A stretch of 21,744 nt of DNA from JAXDLK01 sp034666665 (GTDB taxonomy: Bacteria; Desulfobacterota; Binatia; JACPRU01), in the NCBI GenBank assembly GCA_034666665.1, contig JAXDLK010000093.1, positions 1-21,744 of the forward strand, written 5' to 3'. The position numbers were made by a program, and so were the translations under genes. Under the pieces are notes generated by a model that was not told where the DNA came from, ran no database searches, and saw nothing but the letters and a program-made list of their open reading frames with translations. The number at the start of each line of letters is the position of its first letter. The first letter of the stretch is position 1. Positions 7,494 to 14,381 of this stretch are shown in pieces.

Positions 7494-7948
7494 GCCTTCA
7501 GCAGCGCGCCCGCAGTCAGGAAGAACCTGCCGGTCTCGCGGATCGGCGCGGAGAACACGTCCGCTTCGCCGTCCGGCGCGGTTGCGCGGACGCGCAAGGT
7601 ACCATCCGACGGCCGGCGCTCGGGAAGATCGGGCGGCGAGTATCCGGCCGGGTAATCCCAGGCCATCTCCAGCGCATCTCCCGGCACCAGGTCGGCGGCG
7701 CGCACTTCTTCCCCGCCCTTCTTCACGAACACCTGCTCGGCGCCGACCCGCACCGAGTCGCCGCTCTCGAACTCGACCCGGACGATCGGCGCCGGCGCCT
7801 CGCTCTTCGCGAACTTGCCCATCATGCGGAAGCCGATCCGTCCATCGGGAAACCGCGTGAGGATCGGCATCGATTTGCCTTCGAGGGTTCCCGTGACGAC
7901 CGGCCCGTCGATCGCCTCGAGCAGCGCTTCCGCCGTGAGCATCGCCAT
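7490..7948 (-). CDS. Small Hint-like protein of unknown function
   Basis: A 152-residue protein without signal peptide or membrane helix. I recognise no named family, but residues 25-95 read like a Hint/intein module: PILTRFPDGRIGF in block-A position, then VRVEFESGDSVRVGAEQVFV with a following EVRAADLVPGDAL, close to the block-B pattern (T-x-x-H-P-x-x-V ... A-x-x-L-x-x-G-D-x-L). The nucleophilic Cys/Ser and the block-B His needed for self-cleavage are missing (GAEQ replaces TxxH), and there is no terminal His-Asn. If the fold is right, it is an inactive or repurposed Hint domain. It starts 2 bases after the SDR stop (ATG 7948) and overlaps the UDG start by 4 bases. The gene is well supported; the fold assignment is by eye only. 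Confidence 0.8.
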   Translation of the reverse strand: MAMLTAEALLEAIDGPVVTGTLEGKSMPILTRFPDGRIGFRMMGKFAKSEAPAPIVRVEFESGDSVRVGAEQVFVKKGGEEVRAADLVPGDALEMAWDYPAGYSPPDLPERRPSDGTLRVRATAPDGEADVFSAPIRETGRFFLTAGALLKA

Positions 7949-7950
7949 CG

Positions 7951-8709
7951 TCAGCCCGCCATCGTCAGGCCGCCGGAAACGCTCAGCACCTGACCCGTCA
8001 CGAACGCGGCGTCGTCCGAAGCGAAGAAGAGAACGGCGCCGGCGAGATCCTGCGGCTCGCCGAGACGGCCGAGCGGGATCGCTCGCGTCATCGCGGCGAT
8101 GATCTTCTCGCCTCGCTCGCCCTGGCGAACCTCGTCGAGGAGGCGCGTCTGTGTCGGCCCGGGGCAGACGACGTTGGCGGTGATGCCGTGGCGCGCGACC
8201 TCCCGTGCGATCGTCTTGGAGAAGCCGATCACCCCTGCCTTGCAGCCGGAGTACACCGCCTCTCCCGTCGACCCGACGCGGCCCGCATCGGAGGCGATCG
8301 AGACGATCCGGCCGGCCTTCCGCGGGATCATGCGGTCGAGCGCCGCGCGCGTCGCGTGGATCGGCCCCTTCAAGTTGATGTCGATCACCCGGTACCAGAG
8401 CTCGGGCGGGCTCTCGGCGAAGAGCGCGATCTTGTCCCAGCCGGCATTGTTGACGAGCACGTCGAGCGGCCCGAGCCGGTCCGCCGCGGCGAATGCCGCG
8501 CGCGTCTCCTCGTACGAGGTGAGATCCGCGGGGACCGCGAGCGCGCCGGCTCCCGAGTCGCGAATCGCCGCGGCCGCCTCCTCCGCGGCGTCGCGGTCGA
8601 CGTCCAGCACCGCGACCGCCGCGCCTTCCCGCGCGAGGCGCTCGGCGATCGCGCGGCCGATGCCGCGCGCCGCGCCGGTCACGAGCGCGACCTTTCCCTC
8701 GAGGCGCAT
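7951..8709 (-). CDS. SDR oxidoreductase, similar to 2-hydroxycyclohexanecarboxyl-CoA dehydrogenase (BadH)
   Basis: Cytoplasmic NAD-dependent short-chain dehydrogenase, 252 residues. Cofactor motif TGAARGIG (11-18), an Asp at the end of strand 2 (D36, favouring NAD), NNAG (87-90), catalytic Ser140, Tyr153 and Lys157 (YSGCK), and an SVSGG C-terminal motif are all present. The NNAGWDK segment, IASDAGRVGSTGEAVY and VVCPGPTQTRLL closely resemble what I recall of BadH of the cyclohexanecarboxylate pathway. It would oxidise a beta-hydroxyacyl-CoA to the ketone, fitting the acyl-CoA dehydrogenase and hydratases upstream. ATG at 8709 gives the usual MRLEGKVALVTG start. A 140-base gap containing a hairpin repeat separates it from the preceding MaoC gene. 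Substrate is inferred. Confidence 0.9.
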   Translation of the reverse strand: MRLEGKVALVTGAARGIGRAIAERLAREGAAVAVLDVDRDAAEEAAAAIRDSGAGALAVPADLTSYEETRAAFAAADRLGPLDVLVNNAGWDKIALFAESPPELWYRVIDINLKGPIHATRAALDRMIPRKAGRIVSIASDAGRVGSTGEAVYSGCKAGVIGFSKTIAREVARHGITANVVCPGPTQTRLLDEVRQGERGEKIIAAMTRAIPLGRLGEPQDLAGAVLFFASDDAAFVTGQVLSVSGGLTMAG

Positions 8710-8743
8710 ACTCAGCACGGCCCGCAGGGCCGCAACCGATTCG

Positions 8744-8800
8744 CCTCGCCCCCCGAATGGGGGGAGAGGCCGACGGCGCAGCCGGCGGGTGAGGGGGAGT
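8744..8800. repeat. GC-rich double-hairpin repeat inside operon
   Basis: Two hairpins lie back to back in the gap between the MaoC and SDR genes. The first pairs CCTCgCCCCCC with GGGGGGaGAGG around a GAAT loop (8744-8769). The second pairs CCGaCGGC with GCCGgCGG around GCA, and is followed by a purine-rich GTGAGGGGGAG. This layout matches a type of dispersed extragenic palindrome often seen in high-GC genomes. It may stabilise the upstream message or attenuate the downstream genes. No transposase or coding sequence is associated. Confidence 0.6.
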
Positions 8801-8849
8801 CGATCGAGCAATGTTCGCCCAGAATGAGCATTTCCGTCGGTACTCGAGA

Positions 8850-9266
8850 TCAGCCCGGGACGGTCGCGACGAAAGTGCCGGTGATCACCGCCTCGCCCTT
8901 CTGGTTGGTGGCCACGAGCTCGCCCTCGATCCGCTTCTCCCCATCCGCCTCGACCTTGCGCGTGACTTTGCCGGTGCAGGTGATCGTGTCCCCCGGCCAC
9001 ACCTGAGATCGGAAGCTCACGCCGAACTTGCGGACGTTGGCGCGGCCGACGAAGTCGGTCAGACACTTGCTCACGAAGCCGGCGCTCAGCATCCCGTGCG
9101 CGAACACGGTCGGGTAGCCGGCCGTCTCGGCGAACGTCTGATCGTGATGAATCGGGTTGAAGTCGCCCGACGCCCCCGCGTACTTCACGATGTCGGTCCG
9201 CGTCAGCTTGTCGACGACGAACTTCGGGATCTCGTCGCCTTCCTTCACGTCGTTCCAGCGGGCCAT
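8850..9266 (-). CDS. MaoC-like (R)-specific hydratase/dehydratase, catalytic subunit
   Basis: A 138-residue single hot-dog-fold protein. The hydratase 2 motif is intact: ASGDFNPIHHD (32-42) with catalytic Asp35 and His40, and the downstream FAHGML (55-60). It would add water across an enoyl-CoA double bond, or remove it, with (R) stereochemistry. The preceding gene, only 3 bases upstream, encodes a hot-dog protein without these residues. The two probably form a heterodimer like mycobacterial HadAB or the steroid hydratase ChsH1-ChsH2. Start ATG 9266 (MARWNDVKEGDEIP) is the usual family start. It lies third in the minus-strand acyl-CoA operon. Confidence 0.9.
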   Translation of the reverse strand: MARWNDVKEGDEIPKFVVDKLTRTDIVKYAGASGDFNPIHHDQTFAETAGYPTVFAHGMLSAGFVSKCLTDFVGRANVRKFGVSFRSQVWPGDTITCTGKVTRKVEADGEKRIEGELVATNQKGEAVITGTFVATVPG

Positions 9267-9269
9267 GCG

Positions 9270-9728
9270 TCAGTCCTTCTTCTCGACGGCCTTCGCCGTC
9301 TCGATCAGCGTCGATCGCGCGACCAGCACGACCTCGCCGTTCTGGTTCTTGTACTCGGTCTCGAGGACGGCGAACGTCATCTCGCCGCCGCGCTTCCCCG
9401 GCTTCTTGTAGACGTCCGCGACCCGGCCGGTCGCGGTCAGCCGGTCGCCCGCGTACACGGGCTTCCGATATTCGAACTCCTGTCCGCCGTGCAGCAGACG
9501 GCGGAAGTCGAGGTCGAGCTTCGGCCCGCCCTCGCCCCAGAACGCCTGCGTCATCGTGAACGTGAGCGGCGGCATCACGCCGCCTTGCTCGCGCTTCGCC
9601 CGCTCCTCGTCGAAGTAGACGGAATTGTCGTCCTTGATCGCGCGGGCGAACTCTCGCACCTTGCCGAGCTCCACCCGCATCTCGACCGGCGAGCCGGTGC
9701 GTCCCACTGCGTCCTTGTCCATCGGCAT
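9270..9728 (-). CDS. FAS1-like (MaoC N-terminal) dehydratase, non-catalytic partner subunit
   Basis: A 152-residue hot-dog-fold protein of the MaoC_dehydrat_N / FAS1-like dehydratase type (HadA/HadC-like). It carries the PLTFTMTQAFW segment and a C-terminal half with GQEFEYRKPVYAGDRLTATG, the substrate-tunnel side of the fold. It lacks the D-x-N-P-x-H catalytic motif, which the next gene supplies. Together they would make an asymmetric enoyl-CoA hydratase able to take bulky acyl chains. ATG 9728 is preceded by GAGGAGGGA, placed about 9 bases upstream and overlapping the end of the acyl-CoA dehydrogenase gene 15 bases away. A second in-frame ATG two codons later is a possible alternative. Confidence 0.88.
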   Translation of the reverse strand: MPMDKDAVGRTGSPVEMRVELGKVREFARAIKDDNSVYFDEERAKREQGGVMPPLTFTMTQAFWGEGGPKLDLDFRRLLHGGQEFEYRKPVYAGDRLTATGRVADVYKKPGKRGGEMTFAVLETEYKNQNGEVVLVARSTLIETAKAVEKKD

Positions 9729-9743
9729 CGACCGATTCCCTCC

Positions 9744-10877
9744 TCAGATGTCGATCAGGTCGGCGACCCGGTCGCGGTTCCAGACCGCGTCGCCGAACGT
9801 GAGCTCCGAATGCTTCGCGCGCTTGAAGTAGAGGTGCATGTCGTGTTCCCAGGTGAAGCCGATCCCGCCGTGGATCTGGATCCCGTCGCCGGCGACGATG
9901 CGGTACGCATCGCTGGTGTACGCCTTCGCCATCGCGGCCGCGAGCGGCGCCTCCGGCACGTCTTTGGCGACCGCCCAGGCCGCGTAGTAGGTCGCCGATT
10001 TCGAGCTCTCGACCTGGAGCAGCATGTTCGCGCACTTATGCTGGATGGCCTGGAAGCTGCCGATCGGACGGTCGAACTGCACGCGGATCTTGGCGTAGTC
10101 GACGCTCATCTCGAGCACCCGCTCGGCGCCGCCGCACATCTCCGCGCAGAGACCCACCTTCGCGCGATCCATCACCCTCTCGAGGAGCGGCCACCCTCGT
10201 CCCTCGCCACCGACGAGCGCCCCGCGACCGGCCGCCACGCCGTCGAGCGTGACCTCGCAGAGCTTGCGCGTCTGATCGAGCGTCTTCAGTGGCTCGACCG
10301 TGACGCCGGTTGCGGGGAGCTCGAGCGCGAACACGGATATGCCCTCCGCACCCCCGCCGCCCGTGCGCGCGGCCACCAGCAGCAGGTCGGCGACGTGGGC
10401 GTCCGGAACGAAGAGCTTCGTGCCCGTCAGGCGAAAACCCTCGCCGTCAGGCTCGGCGCGGGCCTCGATGCCGCTCGCGTCCCACCGAGCGCTCGGCTCG
10501 AGGATCGCGACCGTCGCCTTGAGCTCTCCGGCGGCGAGCTTCGTCAGGTAGCGCCGCTTCTGCTCCTCGCTGCCGCCTTCCGCGAGCGCCATGCCACCGA
10601 GCAGCACCGTGGAGAAGAACGGTCCCGGCATGACCATGCGACCCATCTCCTCGAGGACCACCACGAGGTCGACCATGTCCAGCCCCGAGCCGCCGACGTC
10701 CTCCGGAAAGACCAGCCCCATCCAGCCGAGGTCGGCCATCTTGCGCCAGACCTCGCCGGTGAACCCGGTCTCGTCCTCCATCATGCGTCGGACGAACGGG
10801 ATCGGGCATTCCTTGGCGAGGAAGTCGCGCGCCGATTTGCGCAGCAGGTCCTGCTCCTCGCTGAAGCCGAAATCCAT
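9744..10877 (-). CDS. Acyl-CoA dehydrogenase family flavoprotein
   Basis: A 377-residue FAD enzyme of the acyl-CoA dehydrogenase fold: N-terminal helical domain (MDFGFSEEQDLLRKSARDFL), central beta domain with GTKLFVPDAHVADLLLV, and C-terminal helical domain with RVQFDRPIGSFQAIQH (265-280) and QIHGGIGFTWEHD (334-346). The last block is typical of FadE proteins that work as heteromers on steroid or other bulky acyl-CoAs. By eye, the catalytic Glu found in MCAD (Y-E-G-T) is replaced by T-F-G-D at 360-363, and the alternative IVD-type Glu position also seems vacant, so this may be the non-base subunit. ATG 10877 is the standard family start. There is no clear ribosome-binding site, but a TTGACA promoter element sits just upstream. 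First gene of its operon. Confidence 0.9.
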   Translation of the reverse strand: MDFGFSEEQDLLRKSARDFLAKECPIPFVRRMMEDETGFTGEVWRKMADLGWMGLVFPEDVGGSGLDMVDLVVVLEEMGRMVMPGPFFSTVLLGGMALAEGGSEEQKRRYLTKLAAGELKATVAILEPSARWDASGIEARAEPDGEGFRLTGTKLFVPDAHVADLLLVAARTGGGGAEGISVFALELPATGVTVEPLKTLDQTRKLCEVTLDGVAAGRGALVGGEGRGWPLLERVMDRAKVGLCAEMCGGAERVLEMSVDYAKIRVQFDRPIGSFQAIQHKCANMLLQVESSKSATYYAAWAVAKDVPEAPLAAAMAKAYTSDAYRIVAGDGIQIHGGIGFTWEHDMHLYFKRAKHSELTFGDAVWNRDRVADLIDI

Positions 10878-10889
10878 CGAACCGGCGAG

Positions 10890-10919
10890 GCGCTACCACG
10901 CGCTCGGGAATGCTGTCAA
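10890..10919 (-). promoter_or_regulatory. Candidate sigma-70-type promoter for the acyl-CoA dehydrogenase operon
   Basis: On the minus strand a perfect TTGACA (10919-10914) is followed after 18 bases by TAGCGC (10895-10890), a weak -10. Transcription would begin about 5-6 bases before the ATG at 10877, giving an almost leaderless message, which fits the absence of a ribosome-binding site. The gap is only 72 bases, and the protease gene on the same strand ends just upstream. The -10 is poor, so this is tentative. Confidence 0.35.
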
Positions 10920-10927
10920 TTTTGCTG

Positions 10928-10947
10928 CGGGCCTTCGAAGACGCCCG
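10928..10947 (-). terminator. Possible terminator hairpin after the serine protease gene
   Basis: CGGGC (10928-10932) and GCCCG (10943-10947) form a short stem around a 10-base centre that is mostly the palindrome CTTCGAAG. It begins three bases past the protease stop in the reading direction. No U-run follows, so classical intrinsic termination is doubtful. Confidence 0.25.
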
Positions 10948-10949
10948 GT

Positions 10950-12044
10950 TCAATCCGCGGTGTCGATCGCCGTACCGAGCGCCGCCATCACGTCGCGGAT
11001 CGGATTCGCCGCAGCGAACTGGTCGGAACCGGCGAAGATGAGCCCGATCGGGCGATAGCGGCCGGAACGGTCCTTGCGCAGGCTCAGGAGCGCCGCACCG
11101 GAATCGCCGGGTTGGACGAACGCGGTTCCCGCGACGATGATCTGCCGCAGAAACTTCGCGACGCCGCAGACGCCGTAGCCGACGAGAAGGGTGACGTTCG
11201 TCGAGACCACGGTACCCTGCGTGAGGCCGGTCGTCCGGCCGCTCTTCTGCACCGTCTCGCCAATGATCGGGCTCGCGATCGCAGGGCTCGGATCGCCGAT
11301 GTCGAGGATGTATTTGTCGACCCAGCTACGCCGACTCTTGACGAACGAGGCATCGACGCGATTCGAGGCATCGGTGCTCATCGCGACACGGGTCGTCCGC
11401 CCCAGCCGGCCGATCGGGGGCGAGCCTGCGGCGCACGACCCATCGAGGAGCCCGGGTTGAAACTGGGGCTCCCCGACCTTGGCGGCGTTCGGGCAGAACT
11501 GCGAAGTCCCCGCCGATGCGATGTGCGCGGCCGTGACGTAGCCCGGTACGCCGTCGGAAATTCGCACCACGCGGAAGCCGAGAGTTCCCGCGCTGCACCC
11601 GTTGTTGTTGCCGGTCGACACCCCCATCGGCACGGGAAGCGCGAAGCTCTGTCGATGCGAGAAGCCCGGAGGTCCGTCGAGCGCCCGGAAGGCGTTCGTG
11701 CGAAACACCCGCACGGGAAGACCACCGACGAGCGCGGGCAGTCCATCGGAGAGCGCTCGATCGCCGTCGGTGCGATACACGTGCAGCTCGAGCTCGCCGC
11801 CGGCGCGTCCGTCACCCAGCCCGACGGCGACGACACCCGGAGTGGCCAGGAGATCGCGTTCGTGAAACGTCTGGGTCTCCATCGCTGCCGCCATCGCCGC
11901 GACACGTGCCACTGCCGCGGCGGCCGCGCCTCGTTCCGGCGAGGCGCTCCCGGCCGGGCTTGCCGGCAGGAGCAGAAGCGCGACCGTTACGGAGGCCAGA
12001 ATCCGGCGCAGCCACTGAAATCGCGGAACCGTCTCGATGCTCAT
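10950..12044 (-). CDS. Secreted trypsin-fold serine protease, Nal1-like
   Basis: A 364-residue exported protein. The start is ATG 12044 with GGAAGGA upstream, giving a signal peptide (basic MSIETVPRFQWLRR, hydrophobic core 15-28, Ala-rich cleavage region near 31-35). The N-terminal domain (about 65-125) includes VVAVGLGDG and VGGLPVRVFRT, as in bacterial relatives of plant NAL1. The protease domain has a plausible triad: His174 in YVTAAHIAS, Asp231 in VDASFVK and Ser315 in PGDSGAALL, plus KSGRTTGLTQGTV (267-279), common in this group. Several cysteines (150, 184, 204, 293) could form disulfides in the periplasm. It has no obvious partner gene. An upstream in-frame extension to 12320 exists but lacks protein-like features and would bury the signal peptide. 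Confidence 0.88.
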   Translation of the reverse strand: MSIETVPRFQWLRRILASVTVALLLLPASPAGSASPERGAAAAAVARVAAMAAAMETQTFHERDLLATPGVVAVGLGDGRAGGELELHVYRTDGDRALSDGLPALVGGLPVRVFRTNAFRALDGPPGFSHRQSFALPVPMGVSTGNNNGCSAGTLGFRVVRISDGVPGYVTAAHIASAGTSQFCPNAAKVGEPQFQPGLLDGSCAAGSPPIGRLGRTTRVAMSTDASNRVDASFVKSRRSWVDKYILDIGDPSPAIASPIIGETVQKSGRTTGLTQGTVVSTNVTLLVGYGVCGVAKFLRQIIVAGTAFVQPGDSGAALLSLRKDRSGRYRPIGLIFAGSDQFAAANPIRDVMAALGTAIDTAD

Positions 12045-12414
12045 CGCGGCACGTCCTTCCAACGAGGGACGCCGCCGGGCTCGATCAGTTGCCGGCGTTC
12101 CTCGCGTGATCCGCCAATCCGTGCCGCGCAGAGCCGGGAGATCGGTTGCGACCCGATCTCGGAAGGACTTCCACGGTCCTCGCGTTCTCGGAGACGGCGA
12201 TCGGCTGCCCGGGTAGCCCAGCTCGCTCCCGTCCCCGCACGAGGACGGCTGAGCATGCACACGCCCCGACCGGCGACACAAACGGCGCGAGATACCGGCC
12301 CGGGACGGGCGGACATACACGGTCGACCATCGAGGTGCTGCGCCGAATGGCCTGTGGGGCCGCGGGTGAAAATGCGCAGCCCGGGATCTCGCCCGGTCCC
12401 GAGCGTCGAAGTCG
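12045..12414. other. 370-base non-coding stretch upstream of the protease gene
   Basis: No supported gene is present here. It should hold the promoter of the protease gene and the 3' end of the gld operon message, both on the minus strand. The clearest structure is a dyad GAGATCGG / CCGATCTC (12138-12145 and 12153-12160) with a 7-base centre, about 95-115 bases upstream of the protease ATG, which could be an operator or a hairpin. I found no convincing -35/-10 pair, RNA gene or terminator with a U-run. Confidence 0.5.
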
Positions 12415-12981
12415 TCAGGAAGCGGGGGCGGCCGTCGGTGAGGTGCTCGCCGTCGCCGATCCGGCGGTGACGATCAGCTCGCCGTAATACTGCACGTTCA
12501 GCCCGACGAGGAAGACGCGCGGGGAGTCGCCGGTTCGTGCGTACACGCCGGTCGATGGAGGATTCCGGTCACCGAACTCGACGTGCATCTTCTTGCCGCC
12601 CTTGGTCTCGACGTCGAGCGTCCACGCGGGCGCGGAGAGCCCGAAGCCGGCGAGCTGCTCCTGATCGGGCGACGCCGATACCACCTCGGCGCGCTGCCCG
12701 GCGGTGAGGCCGTCGACCAGCGCATTGAAGAGGTCGCTCGGCACCTGCGCCCCGGGCGGCGACACCGCCTTCCACCGCTTCTTCTCTCCGAGCTCGCCGC
12801 GGATCGTCTGGCCGTTCGCCTGCACCGTCAGCGCCACCACCTCGTCCTCGAAGAAGGGCAGCACCTGCTCCTCCTTCGTCTGCTCGATCCGTGGCGGCGG
12901 CGCCCGATGCTCGAACAGCCCGTAGTAGGTGGCGAGCACGAGGAAGAGCACCCAGTACGTGAGCGTCTTCTTCCAGGTCAC
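12415..12981 (-). CDS. DUF4340-type membrane-anchored protein of the Gld ABC module
   Basis: A 188-residue protein: one N-terminal membrane helix (about residues 7-22, LTYWVLFLVLATYYGLFE), then a soluble domain that reads as DUF4340 (VVALTVQANGQTIRGEL, a DVETKGGKKMHVEFGD strand pair, and TGVYARTGDSPRVFLV). DUF4340 proteins commonly follow gldG-like genes in ABC-2 export modules; their function is unclear. I chose GTG 12981 because it overlaps the gldG stop by four bases and has GGAG 6 bases upstream; an earlier GTG at 12996 has no ribosome-binding site. The C-terminus ends in a Ser/Thr/Ala/Pro-rich tail. Last gene of the operon. Confidence 0.85.
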   Translation of the reverse strand: MTWKKTLTYWVLFLVLATYYGLFEHRAPPPRIEQTKEEQVLPFFEDEVVALTVQANGQTIRGELGEKKRWKAVSPPGAQVPSDLFNALVDGLTAGQRAEVVSASPDQEQLAGFGLSAPAWTLDVETKGGKKMHVEFGDRNPPSTGVYARTGDSPRVFLVGLNVQYYGELIVTAGSATASTSPTAAPAS

Positions 12982-14381
12982 GACATTCTCCGCCACGCGT
13001 AGACGGCGATGCCGAACCCGAGGAACACGGCCGGCTCGATGATCGTCGCGAGCAGGAACGCCCAGTAGCTCTGGCGGCTGGAGACGTAGAACTGCTCCTT
13101 GCCCATCGCCTTGCGTTTCGGCCGCACGGCGATCTGCTGGTCCTCGCGTGCCAGCCAGTTGACGCTGTTCAGCAGCAGGTCCTTGTTGCCGAGCAGCTCG
13201 ATGAAGAAGTTGTTGGCGAAGTCCGAGTCGCCGAAGACGATCATCCGACTCACCGGGCGCGGCACGACCTCGCCTTCCTGGAACTCCTGGTCGGGATTTC
13301 CGCCGGCCTCGAGCGCGAGCACGATCTCGGCCCCCACCACCCGCTTCCCGCGCGTGTACCCCGAGCGATAGTCGATCTCGCTGGGCGCGATCTGCCCGCT
13401 CTTCGCGGGAATCGCCCAGGCGCTGGGAGAGGTCGCCAGCAGCTCGCGGTAGAGCGCCTCGCGCCCGGGGATCGGGTCCAGCTGCTGGAGCGGGCGCGTG
13501 TAGGAGAAGACCGGATCGCTGTCGAGCGTCGACGTGATCAAGCTCCCGTCCGAGACGTTCGGCACGCGCGCCGTCAGCGGCTCGCCCTCGGACATGCTGT
13601 ACTCGGAGTCGGCGACGATCTCGTCGGGGAGGCCGATGCGGAAGCGCGCGAGGAACGCGGTCAGCGCCGAGCTCCCTCCGGGATCGGTCATCACCAAGGC
13701 CGCGCCGCCACGCTGCAGATAGGCTTCGAGCTTGAGGAACTCTTCCGGGCGGGGATCGGTCTTCGGGTTCGCGACGATCACGGCGGTCGCGTCCTTCGGC
13801 ACGTCGTTGCCGCCGAGCAGCGACAGCGGACGGACCTGGTAGAACTCCTGCTCGATCGCCGACGTCGCGCTCGAATAACCTTGCTGCCGGTCGGTGTTCT
13901 TCGGGTCGCGCTCGCCGTGACCCTCGAGGAAGTAGATCGTCTTCTTCTCCTCGCGCGTCACCTGGAGAATCGAGGCCATCAGCAGCTCCTCGCGGATGTT
14001 GCTGGTCGATTTTCGCCGGCCCTCGCTCTCGACCACCACGAGCCCGTAGGCGTCGGCCTTGTAGCGGCGCGCGAGCGCCGGGTTCCGGTTCACGTCGATG
14101 AACCGGTAGGCGACGAGCGGCTGTTGATTCCGCACCCGCCAGAGGAGGTCGCGGAGCGCGGGATTTCGCGGGTCCTCGTCGCGCGTGAACACCAGCACCT
14201 CGACGGGCTTCTTCAGGTCGTCGAGGATCTTCGCCGCATGCGGCGACAGCGTGAACTTGTGCTCCGGAGTCAGATCGAAGCGGACGTTGTTCTTGAAGAC
14301 GATCACCTCGATCATGATGAGCAGGGCGAGGAGACCGAGGACGTTCAGGATCAGATGTCCGTAGTTCTTCAGGCCCTCCAT
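12978..14381 (-). CDS. gldG: GldG-like auxiliary component of ABC-2 exporter
   Basis: A 467-residue protein of the GldG / ABC_transp_aux type. One N-terminal helix (about 9-29) precedes a large periplasmic region with the family features FDLTPEHKFTLSPHAAKIL, VEVLVFTRDEDP, YFLEGHGERDP and, near the end, MIVFGDSDFANNFFIELLGN; a C-terminal helix (about 440-460) follows. In Flavobacterium GldA/F/G are needed for gliding. Homologous modules occur in many non-gliding bacteria, where the substrate is unknown. Start ATG 14381 has GGAGGGG upstream and shares one base with the gldF stop (TGATG). A longer in-frame reading back to 14801 is antisense-like and overlaps gldF, so it was rejected. Confidence 0.9.
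   Translation of the reverse strand: MEGLKNYGHLILNVLGLLALLIMIEVIVFKNNVRFDLTPEHKFTLSPHAAKILDDLKKPVEVLVFTRDEDPRNPALRDLLWRVRNQQPLVAYRFIDVNRNPALARRYKADAYGLVVVESEGRRKSTSNIREELLMASILQVTREEKKTIYFLEGHGERDPKNTDRQQGYSSATSAIEQEFYQVRPLSLLGGNDVPKDATAVIVANPKTDPRPEEFLKLEAYLQRGGAALVMTDPGGSSALTAFLARFRIGLPDEIVADSEYSMSEGEPLTARVPNVSDGSLITSTLDSDPVFSYTRPLQQLDPIPGREALYRELLATSPSAWAIPAKSGQIAPSEIDYRSGYTRGKRVVGAEIVLALEAGGNPDQEFQEGEVVPRPVSRMIVFGDSDFANNFFIELLGNKDLLLNSVNWLAREDQQIAVRPKRKAMGKEQFYVSSRQSYWAFLLATIIEPAVFLGFGIAVYAWRRMS

Noticed and set aside
12045..12320. N-terminal extension of the serine protease
   Set aside because: The ATG at 12044 has GGAAGGA upstream and starts a normal signal peptide, which an extension would make internal.
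8811..12470. Open plus-strand frame of about 3.7 kb (1219 codons)
   Set aside because: It lies opposite the MaoC, acyl-CoA dehydrogenase and protease genes. Its translation is Arg/His/Asp-rich with no domain pattern, a shadow caused by high GC codon use.
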